Origin: Saxidomus purpurata
Taxonomy: Eukaryota; Mollusca; Bivalvia; Venerida; Veneridae
NCBI GenBank assembly: GCA_022818135.1
Contig: JAFMSR010000016.1
Coordinates: forward strand, 4,869,721 to 4,933,720
Direction of reading: 5' to 3'
Length of the DNA stretch: 64,000 nt
This document shows positions 35,166-47,510 of the stretch, piece by piece. The notes under the pieces were generated by a model. It worked only from the letters and a program-made list of their open reading frames with translations, made no database searches and had not been told where the DNA came from. Position numbers and translations under genes: made by a program. Position 1 is the stretch's first letter. Every line of letters starts with the position of its first letter.

Positions 35166-35405
35166 AGAAGCCTGTAGTCCTGTCTCCATAGTGAAGTGGT
35201 TAAAGCCGCTGACTTTAAACCACTGTAACCTCTCAATAAATTGGAAGTCATGGTTTCGAGCCCTGTGTCCGACCATGTCTCTTTATGTGAGAAAGGTGGC
35301 TGTTTTTTACGGAGAATATGGGTCTGGTACTGGTTATTTCCAGGAACAATTGTTAGGTAAAACAATTACCGAACTACGGTTGAAACAGGCATAAACTTAT
35401 ACAAC
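35166..35405 (+). repeat. tRNA-derived SINE after A3
   Basis: A-box-like 'tagtgaagtggttaaag' and B-box-like GGTTTCGAGCCC, then a body with 'gtctctttatgtgagaaagg' and 'ttccaggaaca'. A copy at 47279-47510 follows A5 at the same place but is absent after A1 and A2. A3 and A5 therefore share a more recent common ancestor, or A1/A2 lost it. Confidence 0.65.
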
Positions 35406-38260
35406 GTGAGATATAAATTGCAAATGCTATTTAAAGACGAATTGTTGAAACAGTTTCCGCTTAAGGCAAGTTGTCACTCAGATTCTGGTGTCACACACAG
35501 GGAAGGAAATTGTAACTCTGTAATAACTTTAAAGTGAAACTGCGACAAGGAAAAAGGCAACTTTGACCACTATAATAAGCAACCGCTTGGTTAATATGAT
35601 TTTATAGTATAACATTAATTATAAATAACTGAAATGGTGGTAAATACTCGGAAGAAGGCAGTACGACATGCAATTTATAGGTAGTGAAACAATTGAAAGA
35701 TTTTGAAAGTTATTCTACAATATGTACCATGTGATGTTTAATGAACGATTTTTTAAATATTAATTATTTTTATATTTTTACTTGAAATTTGAATGAATAT
35801 CTAAGAAATTAAACTTTGCTAAAGTACTTTGTTGTGCCCCCCCCCCCCCTCTCACCATTTTTTAAAGCCAAAATTTAAGTAAAGTCAAATTTTAATTGTA
35901 CATGTATGCAACTTCCGAACGAACTTAACGATACATTCTCAGTTTTAACCTGGAAGTTACGGAAGTATTCTAATGCCTACAATCATCTGTTAGTATGTAA
36001 AATAGTTGACAGTCCGTGAGAAAGTTTAAAACATGTATAGCACTCTAATATGAAAGCAACCCTCTTCGGCGAGTGACCGTTGCTTCTAAGTGAACGGTCA
36101 TATAGATACATGTATATTCCATTTTTATGTTTATTCATTTTTAAGCGAAATTTCAAAAACGTAATAAAAACATATATAGAGTTTGATCATATTTTATGTT
36201 CATTTGTATTCAATGTTCTGAACAAATAAACCTGTATGTTTGTTTACATTGATTGTTTGTCAAGGTTCACATTATATAAACAGTTTTCATGCAATATTTC
36301 TGTACAAACATTTCATACCATTTTTCTTCGTTTACGAGCACCTGCTAAAATGTGCGATCCTTAACTAAAATCATCTATTGCTGTTAAGATGAAAGACTGC
36401 ACCAGTCGTTAGAATCGCTTATTACAACTCTGCGTAATGCCGTCACTATTTTCATAGACATTTTCAAAACAAATAAAAATTATATGCAATACTTCCGTTG
36501 AAGGAATTATCAGCGATGTTCATCGTTTAAGCTTAAAAATTCAGTAATTACCGATAAAATTATCAAAATGAAATGTGTTGCTGTGCCTTTAAACCTTCCA
36601 TTTACTGTTATATATGTTTTGTAAATACACATTTTTCATTTCATGTACATATCTCCAATTTTAATCATTTGATAAAATAGATGGTAATTTTAGGGTATGC
36701 CTTTTTAATTGATTATATGTATTTTTTCAGTGATTTTGATAATGTTATTGATTGTTATAGACAGTAAGTACATGCATTATTTATCTGTATCAAAGTGTTA
36801 GTATAGCTTACAAGTCTACTCTACAGGAATAAGCAAATTTATTAAAAGGCAACGTTAACGAACCGGAGCAATAAGCTTGATTATTCCGGTAATGTGGACC
36901 TATAGCCGGCTTACAGTTTCTTCCATCTACAGATAACTTTTACATTGAAATATAGAAATGAAATAAACATAAAATTTAGGTATAGTGTCTATTGTTGACT
37001 GGGATTCTCAAAAAAACACTATATTCAACAGTAATAAAACAGTGATAACTATGGTAATATTCATTTAGCTGTGGTTTGTTCTTAACATTCGGATGGTCAC
37101 ATTGAAAGGTAATATCACACCAATTTCAAGATACCAAAGAGTGTGGGGTTTTATGATATTAAGAGGTTGATACTCTTAAGCATAAGTTAAGTGATACTTG
37201 AAGTAAGAGTTTAATATTCTTCAACATATTAAGTGACACTTAAATATTAAGTACCTGCCAACAGGAAACTTATAAAATGACATAATGAGGAAGATTTCCG
37301 AATTATATTTAATACATATACATATACTTGGATATTTTACATGTATATCTATTTTAACAAGAACGTTATATGATTAAATGTTTCAATTCGAAATGACAAC
37401 AATTAGAAGACAAAAAATTGCAATCACTGACACTTAAATTTCAAGTAGGTATTCGTTCAAACATGGATATTTCGGGATATCACTTGAGTTTTAGTTTTGA
37501 TTGTACGCTTGCTTATTGTTTCAAGTAACATGTAAGTTTTGTCAAGTAATTACCATATACATGTAGTGTGTTGTATATATTATTTTTACTGTTCTGTTAC
37601 AGCTTGCATGTTGTTTTTTTTTAATGTTTCAGTGTAATTCAATAATTTATTGCATATTTCTAATAGGAGAGCACCGTTATATACTATTGTATATTATGTG
37701 TAAACCTTGCTGCAGTGTTTCATGATAAAACTATTGAACGCAATAAAGTCTGCTTTGAATATGTGTGTAAGTCGATATTCTTACTTCCACAACGGAATTC
37801 ATTGCTGTTCCACAGCTGAAACACATATAACTTGCCCGGAAGATATTTTGCAACAAAAGTTAACTTGTGTTATATTTGTTTCGTAAAAAATGCGAGTAAC
37901 GAAGTTTACAATCACCTCCAGACAAAAGTCAATAATCCAATGAGAATGAACCGTTTGTTTCCTTCGTCCACAACGATTGGTGTGCGGATGCACAGAGCGT
38001 CGGGTTCTTAAGTCCTAGGTCGCGGGTTTAAATCCCGTCATCGGAATTTGACTTGTACCCTCAATAGCTGTTTTTCTGCACGAGTACAAACCTCAGGAAG
38101 CACTCATTGAAAGAAATTTAAACAGTAAACTCCATGTACAACGACTACGGATATTGCTAAATTGCAGATGTAAAGTTAGAATAAATTTTCTGGGTCTGAC
38201 TTTTCCCCCTTCTTTATTTAATATGAAACAGTTATATATGTATAACAAATTCCGGATATA
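35406..38260. other. Spacer after A3
   Basis: Diverged copy of the A-B spacer: poly-C run at about 35838, conserved hairpin at about 36055, SINE-like remnant at 37975-38100. No gene. Confidence 0.55.
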
Positions 38261-41200
38261 AGGAACACATTATTTCACAGGTTGTAAAGTTGATGCCCGT
38301 CTCCTGACAAAGTAGCTCTATTGTGAGGAGTGTAGTAATTAAAGCCGCAAAAATCCCAGCCCTGGTAGGGATAATTTGGTACGCGTGTTTATCAGATAAC
38401 AAGCTATCACTCTTGCAGAGGGACGCTGTACCTGTGCTAAATATAACTGAAGTAAACAAACGCTACAGAAGAGCAGAGCTGGCCATGCTTTGCATTGTAT
38501 AATCTTTCAATTCATTTATTCCAAATTGTTTCTTTATAATGAAATGTTGTTGTTTTTTTAAAGGACTGGTATTTTGTATGTCATTTCTGGATTTCTTTTA
38601 TAGCTAAAACATTTTTCAGATGTAATGTCCCTATTTATGTGTCCATTCCAGTCTAGTAATGCTAAGTCAATCCTTACATTGTAAATGGCATCCGCTGTCT
38701 ACAAACTGTAACAGAGCATTGTTGTAAGACGTAATGAGTGTCCATACAGTATTTATACTTTTCTGCTTCTTATAAACTGGTAATCCTTTTTAAAAATCAG
38801 TTAGAATTTAGTTATACCAGCTCTGTCACTTTTCAACTGAAATTTGCGGAGGCTAACTGTTGTCCATGACTATTTTAATATCATGATATTTTTTTTTAAT
38901 CCGAAAGACAATGTAAGGCTTATGTTTAACACAGTGACAAGGCACAAAATGAAAATTTTGTGGAATGGTGCAGGCCTATTTCTATCACCAAATAAATTAA
39001 TTTCAATTATCAACAGGGTTAAGATAATATAGGCAATTAGGAAGGACTGCCAAAACAATACACATTAATGGCATCAATTTCACTGATAAACTTTGGGCAC
39101 TTTATAAGTGGCATTTATTTTGTTGCCTTGAAAAATTAGCATCAGAAAATAATGCATGTGGTGAGAAAAAGAATTATGTAATTATCATGACAAATTAACA
39201 AAGGATTTGGTAGTATACTGGTTATTTGTCAGATAAAAAGTGTTTTCACTAACTTGATGAATTATCATTATTATTATTATAAAACAGTTTCATAACAAAA
39301 AGGTGATTACAACTAAATTTCTAACTAGAGGTAGTGTTACAGTGAATTCTCGTCTGCTTCAGAATGCCTTGTGGATGATAAACAAAACCACGTGCTAGTA
39401 ATGTTTACATTCCTCTCTATCTAGGGTTATGACCTCTAAGCTCCTCCCGTGAAATTCAAATTTTTGACAGTTGGGTTTAAACTTTTTTGGAAAGAATACT
39501 TCTTTGACTTTTATTGAAAAAACTAAATGCACCAACAGAAATAGAATATTACAAAATACACTTGTGCAAGTTTTGAATTTTTTCACTTCTGTAGTTCTTT
39601 CAGGGTTTTAAAAAAGGGTTCTCTGATGTTAATCATGTACATGTTATATAGAAACCTGCCCCAGCGCCATCTTCTGGCTTTTATATCCCAGTTGGGGGTT
39701 TAAGGCTACATCCGACAACCTTGGTGTTCTAGCTATTTAATATGATGAAGTTGGGTGATTTACTTTTGCTGTTCAGTGGGGGGTGCAGTTGTACTCTTTC
39801 ATATTTATTTTTGGATGTTTTGAATTTTGAAACGCTGTGGCGTACAGGTGTTAACATACTGACCTACATATGTCCGTAAAACTATATCCCTTACCTAAAA
39901 GTCGGCCTACAGATATTGTAAAGTGCATTCCAATGTTCCAGATGTCAACTTTATTCTGTTTGTTGTGTGAGGACGCGGTATAAATCAATAGGATGTATTG
40001 TTATCATCTACGCCGCTTTTTATATATCTGTTATGAATTGCAGTTTCAACTGGTAATTTATTCAATTAGACGTGTGAAGACGTGTTAAGACCGCACAATT
40101 GGTGGCCAAGCTGGTAACATATCCTGACAGAGAAAAATATGGCCGAGAAAACAGTAAACGAAATCTTGAACGGGACAAACATTTCCGGGGGGGTATATAG
40201 AGAGCTAGAATATCTATGGAGTAATGTGGCCAATGTTAATTTCATTTTCGTTTTTACGATTAAATCGTTTATTAGATATAAAACATACATTAACAAAAAC
40301 AACAATTTACTGTAAACAATACTTCTCACAAAAGCACGTCTTCCTAAATGTCGGAGAGAAAACGCCTGGGGAATCTTCTGATTGGCTGCATGTTTTGACG
40401 TGTACTATTCACATATTTGTAGTGACACGCCTTTTTAACCGGCACTATTTCAATATTTGGAGTAAACCCGTTTTTTCGCATTAAAACGCGAGAAATTGAC
40501 TGCGTTTACCTGGCATTTCAACGCGGTAAGAACCATGATGAAAACGGAACAAATACGTGATTGTCACTGTATCTTACGTTTTATGTTAAAAAATATTTTC
40601 ATTATATCCCATGCGTCGCAGTTAGCGCCCATCGTCAAATTTGTATTAAACATCCGAATTTGAACAATACTTTCATTAAACGAACTTTGAACAGATCTGA
40701 TGAAAATTTCAGAGTTAATCTAGTCTGATTTTGTAATTATATAATATTAGGAACGAAACACCTTCATTTGCATTTTAAAATGAGATATATAGATCTCAGT
40801 CCTGTCGACAGGATTGAATCCTTTTCTTACTACATAATATCGTACAGACAGACATGAAGGATAATTTCTACTTAGATCTGCAGATATATATTCCAATCCT
40901 AATGATTTTAATGTTTATTCCAATTGGATATCCAATAGGCACTAGCTAAAAAATTCCAATTGGAATTCCAATAGGATTTCTATTTAGCGTTCCAATTGGA
41001 ATTCCAATTAGATTTGTTGTTATAATAAGCGTTCCAACTGGAATTCCAATTGGACTGATTCAATCCAATTGAAACCTTTCAAACAATTTGTTGCATTAAA
41101 CGTATTCAGTATTGTCCTAGTTGAGCATGTGTTTTTCAAGATTTTTAAATAAAGATGCCAGTAATATGTTTATTTTCAAGTGTGTGCCTTATTTCTAGTG

Positions 41201-41406
41201 GGTATAAGATGACCCGCATACGAATGCCAAACAAACACCAAACAACACATTTTCCTCTGTCAGAAAAGACGACATTTTTGGCAAACCGTTACAGATGATA
41301 ATTAATGTCCAGGTGTGTCTTTCAATACAATCGCTGCACTGTAGAAAAATGTGTAAGTATTCTTCATAAAAGTTGTCTACACCATTATGCGTGTTAGCAA
41401 TGAATT
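38261..41406. other. Unduplicated region without a confident gene
   Basis: Not shared with the A-B-C units. I see only short open frames lacking coding character. Palindromic 'ttccaattggaattccaat' motifs repeat at 40915-41065. Confidence 0.4.
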
Positions 41407-42289
41407 TGGCAGAACTACACTAAAGGTAAAGTATATCTGTGTTACAGTTTAACACTACACCAGCATGGACTTTGTTTCTTTATTTGTGTTTGAAAACTTT
41501 GAGTGTTACCATTCGATATCATTAAGTATTTTTGCAATGTTGCATTACACTGGTAACTAATCAATCGCGCCTGTTAATTTCCGAGTAATCGTTACACAAA
41601 CCGTCGGACATTGTATGTTGTTCATACAAGTTGGCTGCTTGAAATAACAGCAAATGGGTTATGCTGCATAGACAGCATACATGGACATAACAAGATAGAC
41701 ATGATGACCCTGAAACTCACCTGAGAACGAATACATGTTTGGAATTCAAACATTTTTGGAGCTTGTATGCATTATTTTCTGTTTGATCAGCGTTGATGAA
41801 AATGGATCCAATGAGAAAAGTTGATACCAAGATTACACTTCATTCTGATATGAAATGAAGATGATTAAAGCTGAACATACTGCAACAGGACCTTTAATTT
41901 AGTAAGACATGATATCTTACATGACTGGACCCGAACATAAAAATGGTTTATTCTGATCAAGTAAATAGACAAAGGTTATTGATCCATTTTCACTTCTTTT
42001 TTCTTTCTTCTTTGCTTTTTTTTTTTTTGGCGTTTGGCAGCATGAATAAATGCTCTTTTCTAGAATTCGCCGAAATAACAAATATCCGTACAGTCATATG
42101 CACTGAAGTCAAACTATGCAAAGAACAAACTTCTGGCTATTCGCAGATTAACTTTAACACCAAATTGTCTTGATTTAGCTCCGTCCATATGTATTTGTCA
42201 AAATGAGTTTAGTGTTACATGTAGATAACTTTGTAGATGATTAGATCTTTTTTGTAAACCTATTCTTTATCTTTAGTGTAGTTCTGCCA
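41407..42289. mobile_element. Putative 0.9-kb TIR element
   Basis: Inverted ends of about 25 bp (TGGCAGAACTACACTAAAG ... CTTTAGTGTAGTTCTGCCA, one internal mismatch beyond) enclose 883 bp without a transposase. A target duplication is not clear. Confidence 0.5.
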
Positions 42290-42367
42290 CATTTGTCAGG
42301 CCAAGTTTTGAGACGGTTAACTCTTAAGGTAAGTCTTCAAAGCAGTAATCGATTGATGAATACCTAA

Positions 42368-42710
42368 AAAGGCGTTAAAACGACTTTTTTCCGTTATTAT
42401 GCCTTTATTCCGCGTTATAACGCCTTTATTTTCGCGTTACTACGCTTTTCTGTCACGTAAAAACGCCTTTTATTAGCGTTAATACGCCTTTGTTCAGCGT
42501 TATTACGCCTTCAAATTCGCGTTACCACGCCTTTATTTTGTGTTATTACGCCTTTCTTTTGCGTAAAAACGCCTTCATAAGCATTACTACGGCCATGTTT
42601 AGCGTTATTACGCCTTTATTTAGCGTTATTACGCTTTTATTTTCCGCGTTAAAACGCCTTTATTTTCGCGTTACTACGCCTTTTTTCGCATGATTACGCC
42701 TTTCCTTTGC
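42368..42710 (+). repeat. 21-24 bp minisatellite (gcgttattacgcctttattt)
   Basis: About 15 degenerate copies alternate 'gcgttattacgcc' with T-rich linkers. Each unit contains a short CGTTATTACG near-palindrome. Confidence 0.8.
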
Positions 42711-42834
42711 GAAATTATGTTATTAGTTTTCGTTTAATATTGTTTAACAAAACATTTTTACAAAAAAGGTGTTGCGTTATTTAAGTCTTTCGGTGTATTT
42801 GGAAAACAAAATATAACACTGACTTGGTAATACT

Positions 42835-43000
42835 TGGCTGGGCGGCTTGGCTGGTCTTGGCTTGGCTTGGCTTAGCTTGGCTTGGCTTGGCTGGGCTGGG
42901 CTGGGCTGGGCTGGGCTGGGCTGGGCTGGGCTGGGCTTGGCTGGGCTGGGCTGGGCTGGGCTGGGCTGGGCTGGGCTGGGCTGGGCTGGGCTGGGCTCAG
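42835..43000 (+). repeat. GGGCT pentamer array, G-quadruplex capable
   Basis: A 'ggctt' to 'gggct' array with about 20 GGG runs separated by two bases, all on the + strand. It abuts the A4 fragment. The long Leu/Ala/Gly/Trp frames across it (from 42824, 42847, 42882) are repeat artefacts. Confidence 0.9.
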
Positions 43001-43361
43001 AACAAAATCATCAAACGCGTCTAAAATGCTGAAAACATTGCATCAAAACAATGAAACAACACAACAGTCCCAGCTAGGGTCTGGACTTGAAAATAATCTA
43101 GACGAATGCGAGTATGACAGAGTGAATTTGAAAGTTCCAGGCAACTGTGATAAACAATGCACCGTTAATCTTGCCGAACAGTCTGCTGATATGCATGTTT
43201 ACGGACATCATCCTAGTGGTGTGGATGATGGGACTGGTGACTATGATCATCTTGGAGCACTGAACGCTCAGCAAAGAGCAAAGCCACTTGCTGGTGTGTA
43301 CAGTACAATGGCTGACGAGACTGATACATATCATGTATTGAATACAGAAGCTGTCGTTTAA
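43001..43361 (+). pseudogene. A4: orphan cytoplasmic-tail fragment of a receptor gene
   Basis: Encodes only the tail: NASKM-equivalent, CEYDRV, GDYDHL, GVYSTM, DTYHVL, then NTEAVV and a stop. It matches A5 bases from about 46805 to 47150 almost exactly. No signal peptide, ectodomain or membrane helix lies upstream, where the GGGCT array begins instead. Best read as a recent partial copy or remnant of A5-type sequence. Confidence 0.75.
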
Positions 43362-45560
43362 CTTTGTAATAAATCCAGCGCCAACAGACAACAGGAGGAA
43401 TAACCTAACCATCTGTTCGATAGCTTGAGTGAGTAGCAGAAAGATTAAACAGTCAAATATGTGAAAAAAGGCAGTTGAGAATAAAGCAACAGTTTCTCTT
43501 TATAACTATTGAACGTTAAACGATGTGTGATCACTTTTAAATAGTAACTGCTTGTGACATCTATCAAAGCTGTGATCAGATATGTTATTTCAAAGAATGC
43601 CTTAGTTGTCTAATTTATTCATTCTCCAAATATATTTTAGATCATATATTTTTACATTTATCAATGTTAATCGTTATGTTTACATAAGACTTAAATAACG
43701 CTTTAAGACTGTAATAATTATTGTCGAATTTCAGTTACAAAGTTATGTCATTAATGATGAATTCTAACATGACTCACGATTTTGTCTCTATATACAAAGA
43801 ATAGATGTTGTTTTATCATGTCATAAACAGCGCAGGAAACGATATGCCGTAAAAATGACGTCATATTATGATGCATGACGTTAAATAGGTACACGCGTAG
43901 AAAATAACGCACATGATTCAACTGAATTGACTTGTACATGAACCAATGAATTCACTGACAGAATGGTAAAACTGTGTTCACTTTACTCATTTAACAATGT
44001 TGAAATTAAGCCTTTAGTTCGTACATGTATTTATGTCGCTGCTTCGCGAAAATTGTGTTTTCATGAAGTTTTCATACAATCTGATTAAACTCAGACGTCT
44101 TCAAAAGCGCCGTCATGACTGTGCTGCTATAGTTACAATGTAGGTGTACAGTATTAATCTCATTTTAGGACGCAGTCATATAACATCAAGATTTATAGAG
44201 ACGTTTATAAAGTTAAACACGTAGAATTTTGAAATACATGCCTGGTGATAACGGTCACTGACAGATACTTTCGATAATTTAAGCAAACGTGACGCTGGTT
44301 GTACAATAGTTCCTAACAAATTATTGGTACGTGGTTTATAATTTCCTTTAACTGCACATTGATATTTGTCATTAAACGTCTTATCAGTGAATGATCATTA
44401 ATTAAAGAGCCTGAATATACCTTTCTAAATAACATATTTTTACATACAAACAAGAAATAGCAAGAAAGACTTTTTCGTTGCAAGATTTATGTTATGAAAA
44501 TTGTAACAAGCGTAAATCAATACTATACTTATAGACCGTTTTATTTCGTCATAATGACATAATATGTCTGACAATTTCAATTGTACATAATTATATAAAT
44601 GTAAATCTTGTTATAAATTTATATTTGCTTGCATGTATGTAGCAAAACTGTAACTATTCTTGCATGCATTAACGACAAACGAGAAATGAAAAAGAATGCC
44701 AGGAAAACTTAACTCAGCAGTAACTTTTAAATCAGCTGAGATCATGAAATGAATTATGTTATAATAAAATAACGCAACCATTTATGTATGTATTTCGGAA
44801 ATAGATTTTTCTTTCGAGTGATACAGCCGGTCATATATCACGACTTGGAGTTCAGATGTGTTGTAATCTAATCACGAAGGCTGAAGGACTGAGAGTTTAA
44901 TAACGAAGCACCTAAACGACTAAGCGTTGTATATGATCCGGTATGACACTCGAAAGTAAAATATATTTCCATTCAAATAAGTTAATATAAACAAAAAAGT
45001 TCGAATATGTACTATTTACTGCAATAACATGAAGTTGTAGCATTCCGTGAAAATTTGACTGTTCATTTTTACTGCTCCATTACAGCGTTGTTTGTCTTAT
45101 TTTGGTATTGCTGATGTTGCAGGCGATACAGGAAGTGTAGTAAATTTTATTACGATTTTTACATCACGTTACTTCATTCATAACAGTGCCAATCCAAGCG
45201 TATAAAAGCATGCTCACTCGTAAATATTGTGTGAAAATTGCGCGGGAGGGAATTGCAACAGCCAAAAATAGTTCCGGGTATCTTGAGTGATATAATACGT
45301 TGTAAGTTATATCACGCTCAAATGTTTCTTTGCGTATACAGGAGAAATTTTCAATTGTGTTACAATGATAAATATTCAGTTAGTTCTCGGAAAAGTAAAG
45401 TGCGGCAGGAAACATACTTTTATCTTCAAATGTGTATACATGTGTGTAAGCAGTGTTTATAAATAAGTGATTTATTAATAACGAGTTAAACATGTATCTA
45501 GCAGAAGGGTAAAATAAATGCAAAGTTTAAATTTAAACTACAACAGTTTTGCTCGTTATC
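43362..45560. other. Spacer between A4 and A5
   Basis: No gene seen; AT-rich. Contains the inverted-repeat element at 44811-44957. Confidence 0.4.
44811..44957. mobile_element. Short inverted-repeat element (MITE-like)
   Basis: Left end CTTTCGAGTGATACAGCCGG and right end (reverse) CTTTCGAGTGTCATACCGGA match with small gaps over about 40 bp. The total is about 147 bp, non-coding. Confidence 0.5.
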
Positions 45561-45586
45561 TCTTGCAGCAGTTTATACTCGATAAA

Positions 45587-47244
45587 ATGCTCAGGACTGT
45601 GCTATTATTTATTATTTGGTGTCAAAAAGGAAATGGGAACTTCGCCTGGAATCATTCCTCTGCTGAGGAACAGTGTAAAGACTACGGAGGACTTATTTCG
45701 TACGAAAATTTCATGGAAAATATTAAGCACGGCGGTGATATGCTTTCCCTGCAGGATGACGAATCAGCCTGGATATTAGGGTACGCTCAATTTTCTAAGT
45801 TTATAAGCTGGTACGGATGCTTCTCTGGACTTCATACAAGTAAGATTACAAATACGCGGAGTTTGGAAGAGAGTAACTTATATACTTGCCTCAAATATTG
45901 TGACAGTATTGATAATTTTACTTTCATGTACATTGGACTTCGGCAAAATTTGTGTTACTGTTTACAGGACACAACTAACCAAGAAATGTTTCGACTGGCA
46001 GACAATGCTTGTCAATCTCAATTGATAGAACCGAATTATTTTTATAACAGGGATGATCGAAATAGCTCTCAGAACATTAGCATGTATATATGTATTGATC
46101 AGGGGAGATTAACCTGGAATCCCGACCCCCCGAACTATTTTGGTCAGTGTGTATCTGTGAAGAAGAACAATGCTGGCGAAAGGCAGATGGCTTTATATGT
46201 ACAGAAGGTGTTTCTCATGGCGTAGACAAAAGCTGTAATAGTAAATACAAAAGTACAAGACCTGATTGCATTGTTACAGCATCTTCTGGCTGGCTGAATT
46301 CCGTTGAGCACTGCAAAAATTATTCTGATAAACTCGCGAGTCATTTATATCCTGAAACAGATACGTACCTTTCTGTAGATAACATGTACTGGACAGGTAT
46401 ATTTCGCAGTTATAAAATAGTAAGAAATCCTTTGTTAGGAACAAAATCCGTATGTTTAGCGGCTACAAAAGTTGGCTATGACTTAATTGTTCATCCCGAT
46501 GATTGTTTAGCTCAGAAAGTTAAGATATGTTCCGAGAATGATACTAAAGTAACTGAACTAACGACATCCGACAAAGTCAAATCTGACAAAGAAACTTCAA
46601 CCGCTATACCAGTCAACGAAGAACAATCAAATGTACAGCTTCTTGTAATTCTTGCCGCCGTAGGCATCGTTTTTATTGCAGCAGTTCCAGCTCTTATATT
46701 CTGGTTAGTAAGACGACAGAAAATCAAATCACGACGACAACAGAGATCTAAAAACAACAAGAATAATATGGAAGAAGAAGATTATGCTTCTATTGATGAA
46801 AACGAAACAAAATCACCAAACGCGTCTAAAATGCTGAAAACATTGCATCAAAACAATGAAACAACACAACAGTCCCAGCTAGGGTCTGGACTTGAAAATA
46901 ATCTAGACGAATGCGAGTATGACAGAGTGAATTTGAAAGTTCCAGGCAACTGTGATAAACAATGCACCGTTAATCTTGCCGAACAGTCTGCTGATATGCA
47001 TGTTTACGGACATCATCCTGGTGGTGTGGATGATGGGACTGGTGACTATGATCATCTTGGAGCCCTGAACGCTCAGCAAAAATCAAAACCGCTTGATGGT
47101 GTGTACAGTACAATGGCAGACGAGACTGATACATACAATGTATTAAAAGCAAAAGATATCGCTTACCTTGATAAATCCAGAGATAACAAACAGCAGAAAG
47201 AAGAATCTAACAATTTGTACGGCAAGCTTTCACATGAGTACTAG
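45587..47244 (+). pseudogene. A5: receptor paralogue with an internal frameshift
   Basis: ATG 45587 follows an acceptor-like CTCTTGCAG (45568). The first frame encodes signal peptide, CTLD-like start, WSC-like block and FGQCVSVKKN. Compared with A3, about 28 bp are missing at about 46177, shifting the frame to a stop at 46223-46225. The remainder (KADGFICTEG..., second CTLD-like domain, membrane helix, tail to LYGKLSHEY at 47244) is open in another frame. Tail motifs: EDYASI, CEYDRV, GDYDHL, GVYSTM, DTYNVL, NLYGKL. Both halves look well conserved, so inactivation is recent, or the deletion is an assembly or allelic error. A tiny intron is unlikely because the missing sequence is coding in the paralogues. 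Confidence 0.7.
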
Positions 47245-47278
47245 CAAGACAGTACCTATAGTTTAAACGGTGTTGAGA

Positions 47279-47510
47279 AGCCTGTTGAGTCTGCCTCCAT
47301 AGTGAAGTGACTTTAAACCACTGTAACCGCTCAATAAATTGGAAGTCATGGTTTCGAGCCCTGTTTCCGACCATGTCTCTTTATGTGAGAAAGGTGGCTG
47401 TTTTGTTTTTTTACGGAAAATATGGGTCTGGTACTGGTTATTTCCAGGAACAATTGTTAGGTAAAACAATGACTGAACAACGGTTGAAACAGGCATTAAA
47501 CTTCTACAAC
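47279..47510 (+). repeat. tRNA-derived SINE after A5
   Basis: Counterpart of 35166-35405 (GGTTTCGAGCCC box), with small deletions in the head. Confidence 0.6.

Larger units (their letters stand above)
33650..38260 (+). repeat. Partial duplication unit (A3 plus spacer, no B or C)
   Basis: After A3 the sequence follows the A-to-B spacer seen at 2450-5200 (poly-C block, the conserved 'gaaagcaaccctc' hairpin, the tRNA-like 'gcgtcgggttcttaag' block). Homology is lost near 38260 before the B gene is reached. The B and C parts are therefore missing from this copy, through deletion or because the duplication ended here. Confidence 0.7.

Noticed and set aside
35166..35250. Possible tRNA gene
   Set aside because: A and B boxes are recognisable but no cloverleaf pairing or acceptor stem is evident, and the SINE body follows.
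40139..40312. Short frame MAEKTVNEILNGTN... as a first exon
   Set aside because: Plausible start but no convincing donor, no downstream exon and no family; too weak to call.
40915..41065. Repeated TTCCAATTGGAATTCC as a protein-binding array
   Set aside because: A small irregular palindromic simple repeat with no gene nearby; function cannot be argued from the sequence.
42824..43032. Gly/Leu/Ala/Trp-rich open frames
   Set aside because: They are translations of the GGGCT array in three frames; only the in-frame downstream A-type tail is meaningful.
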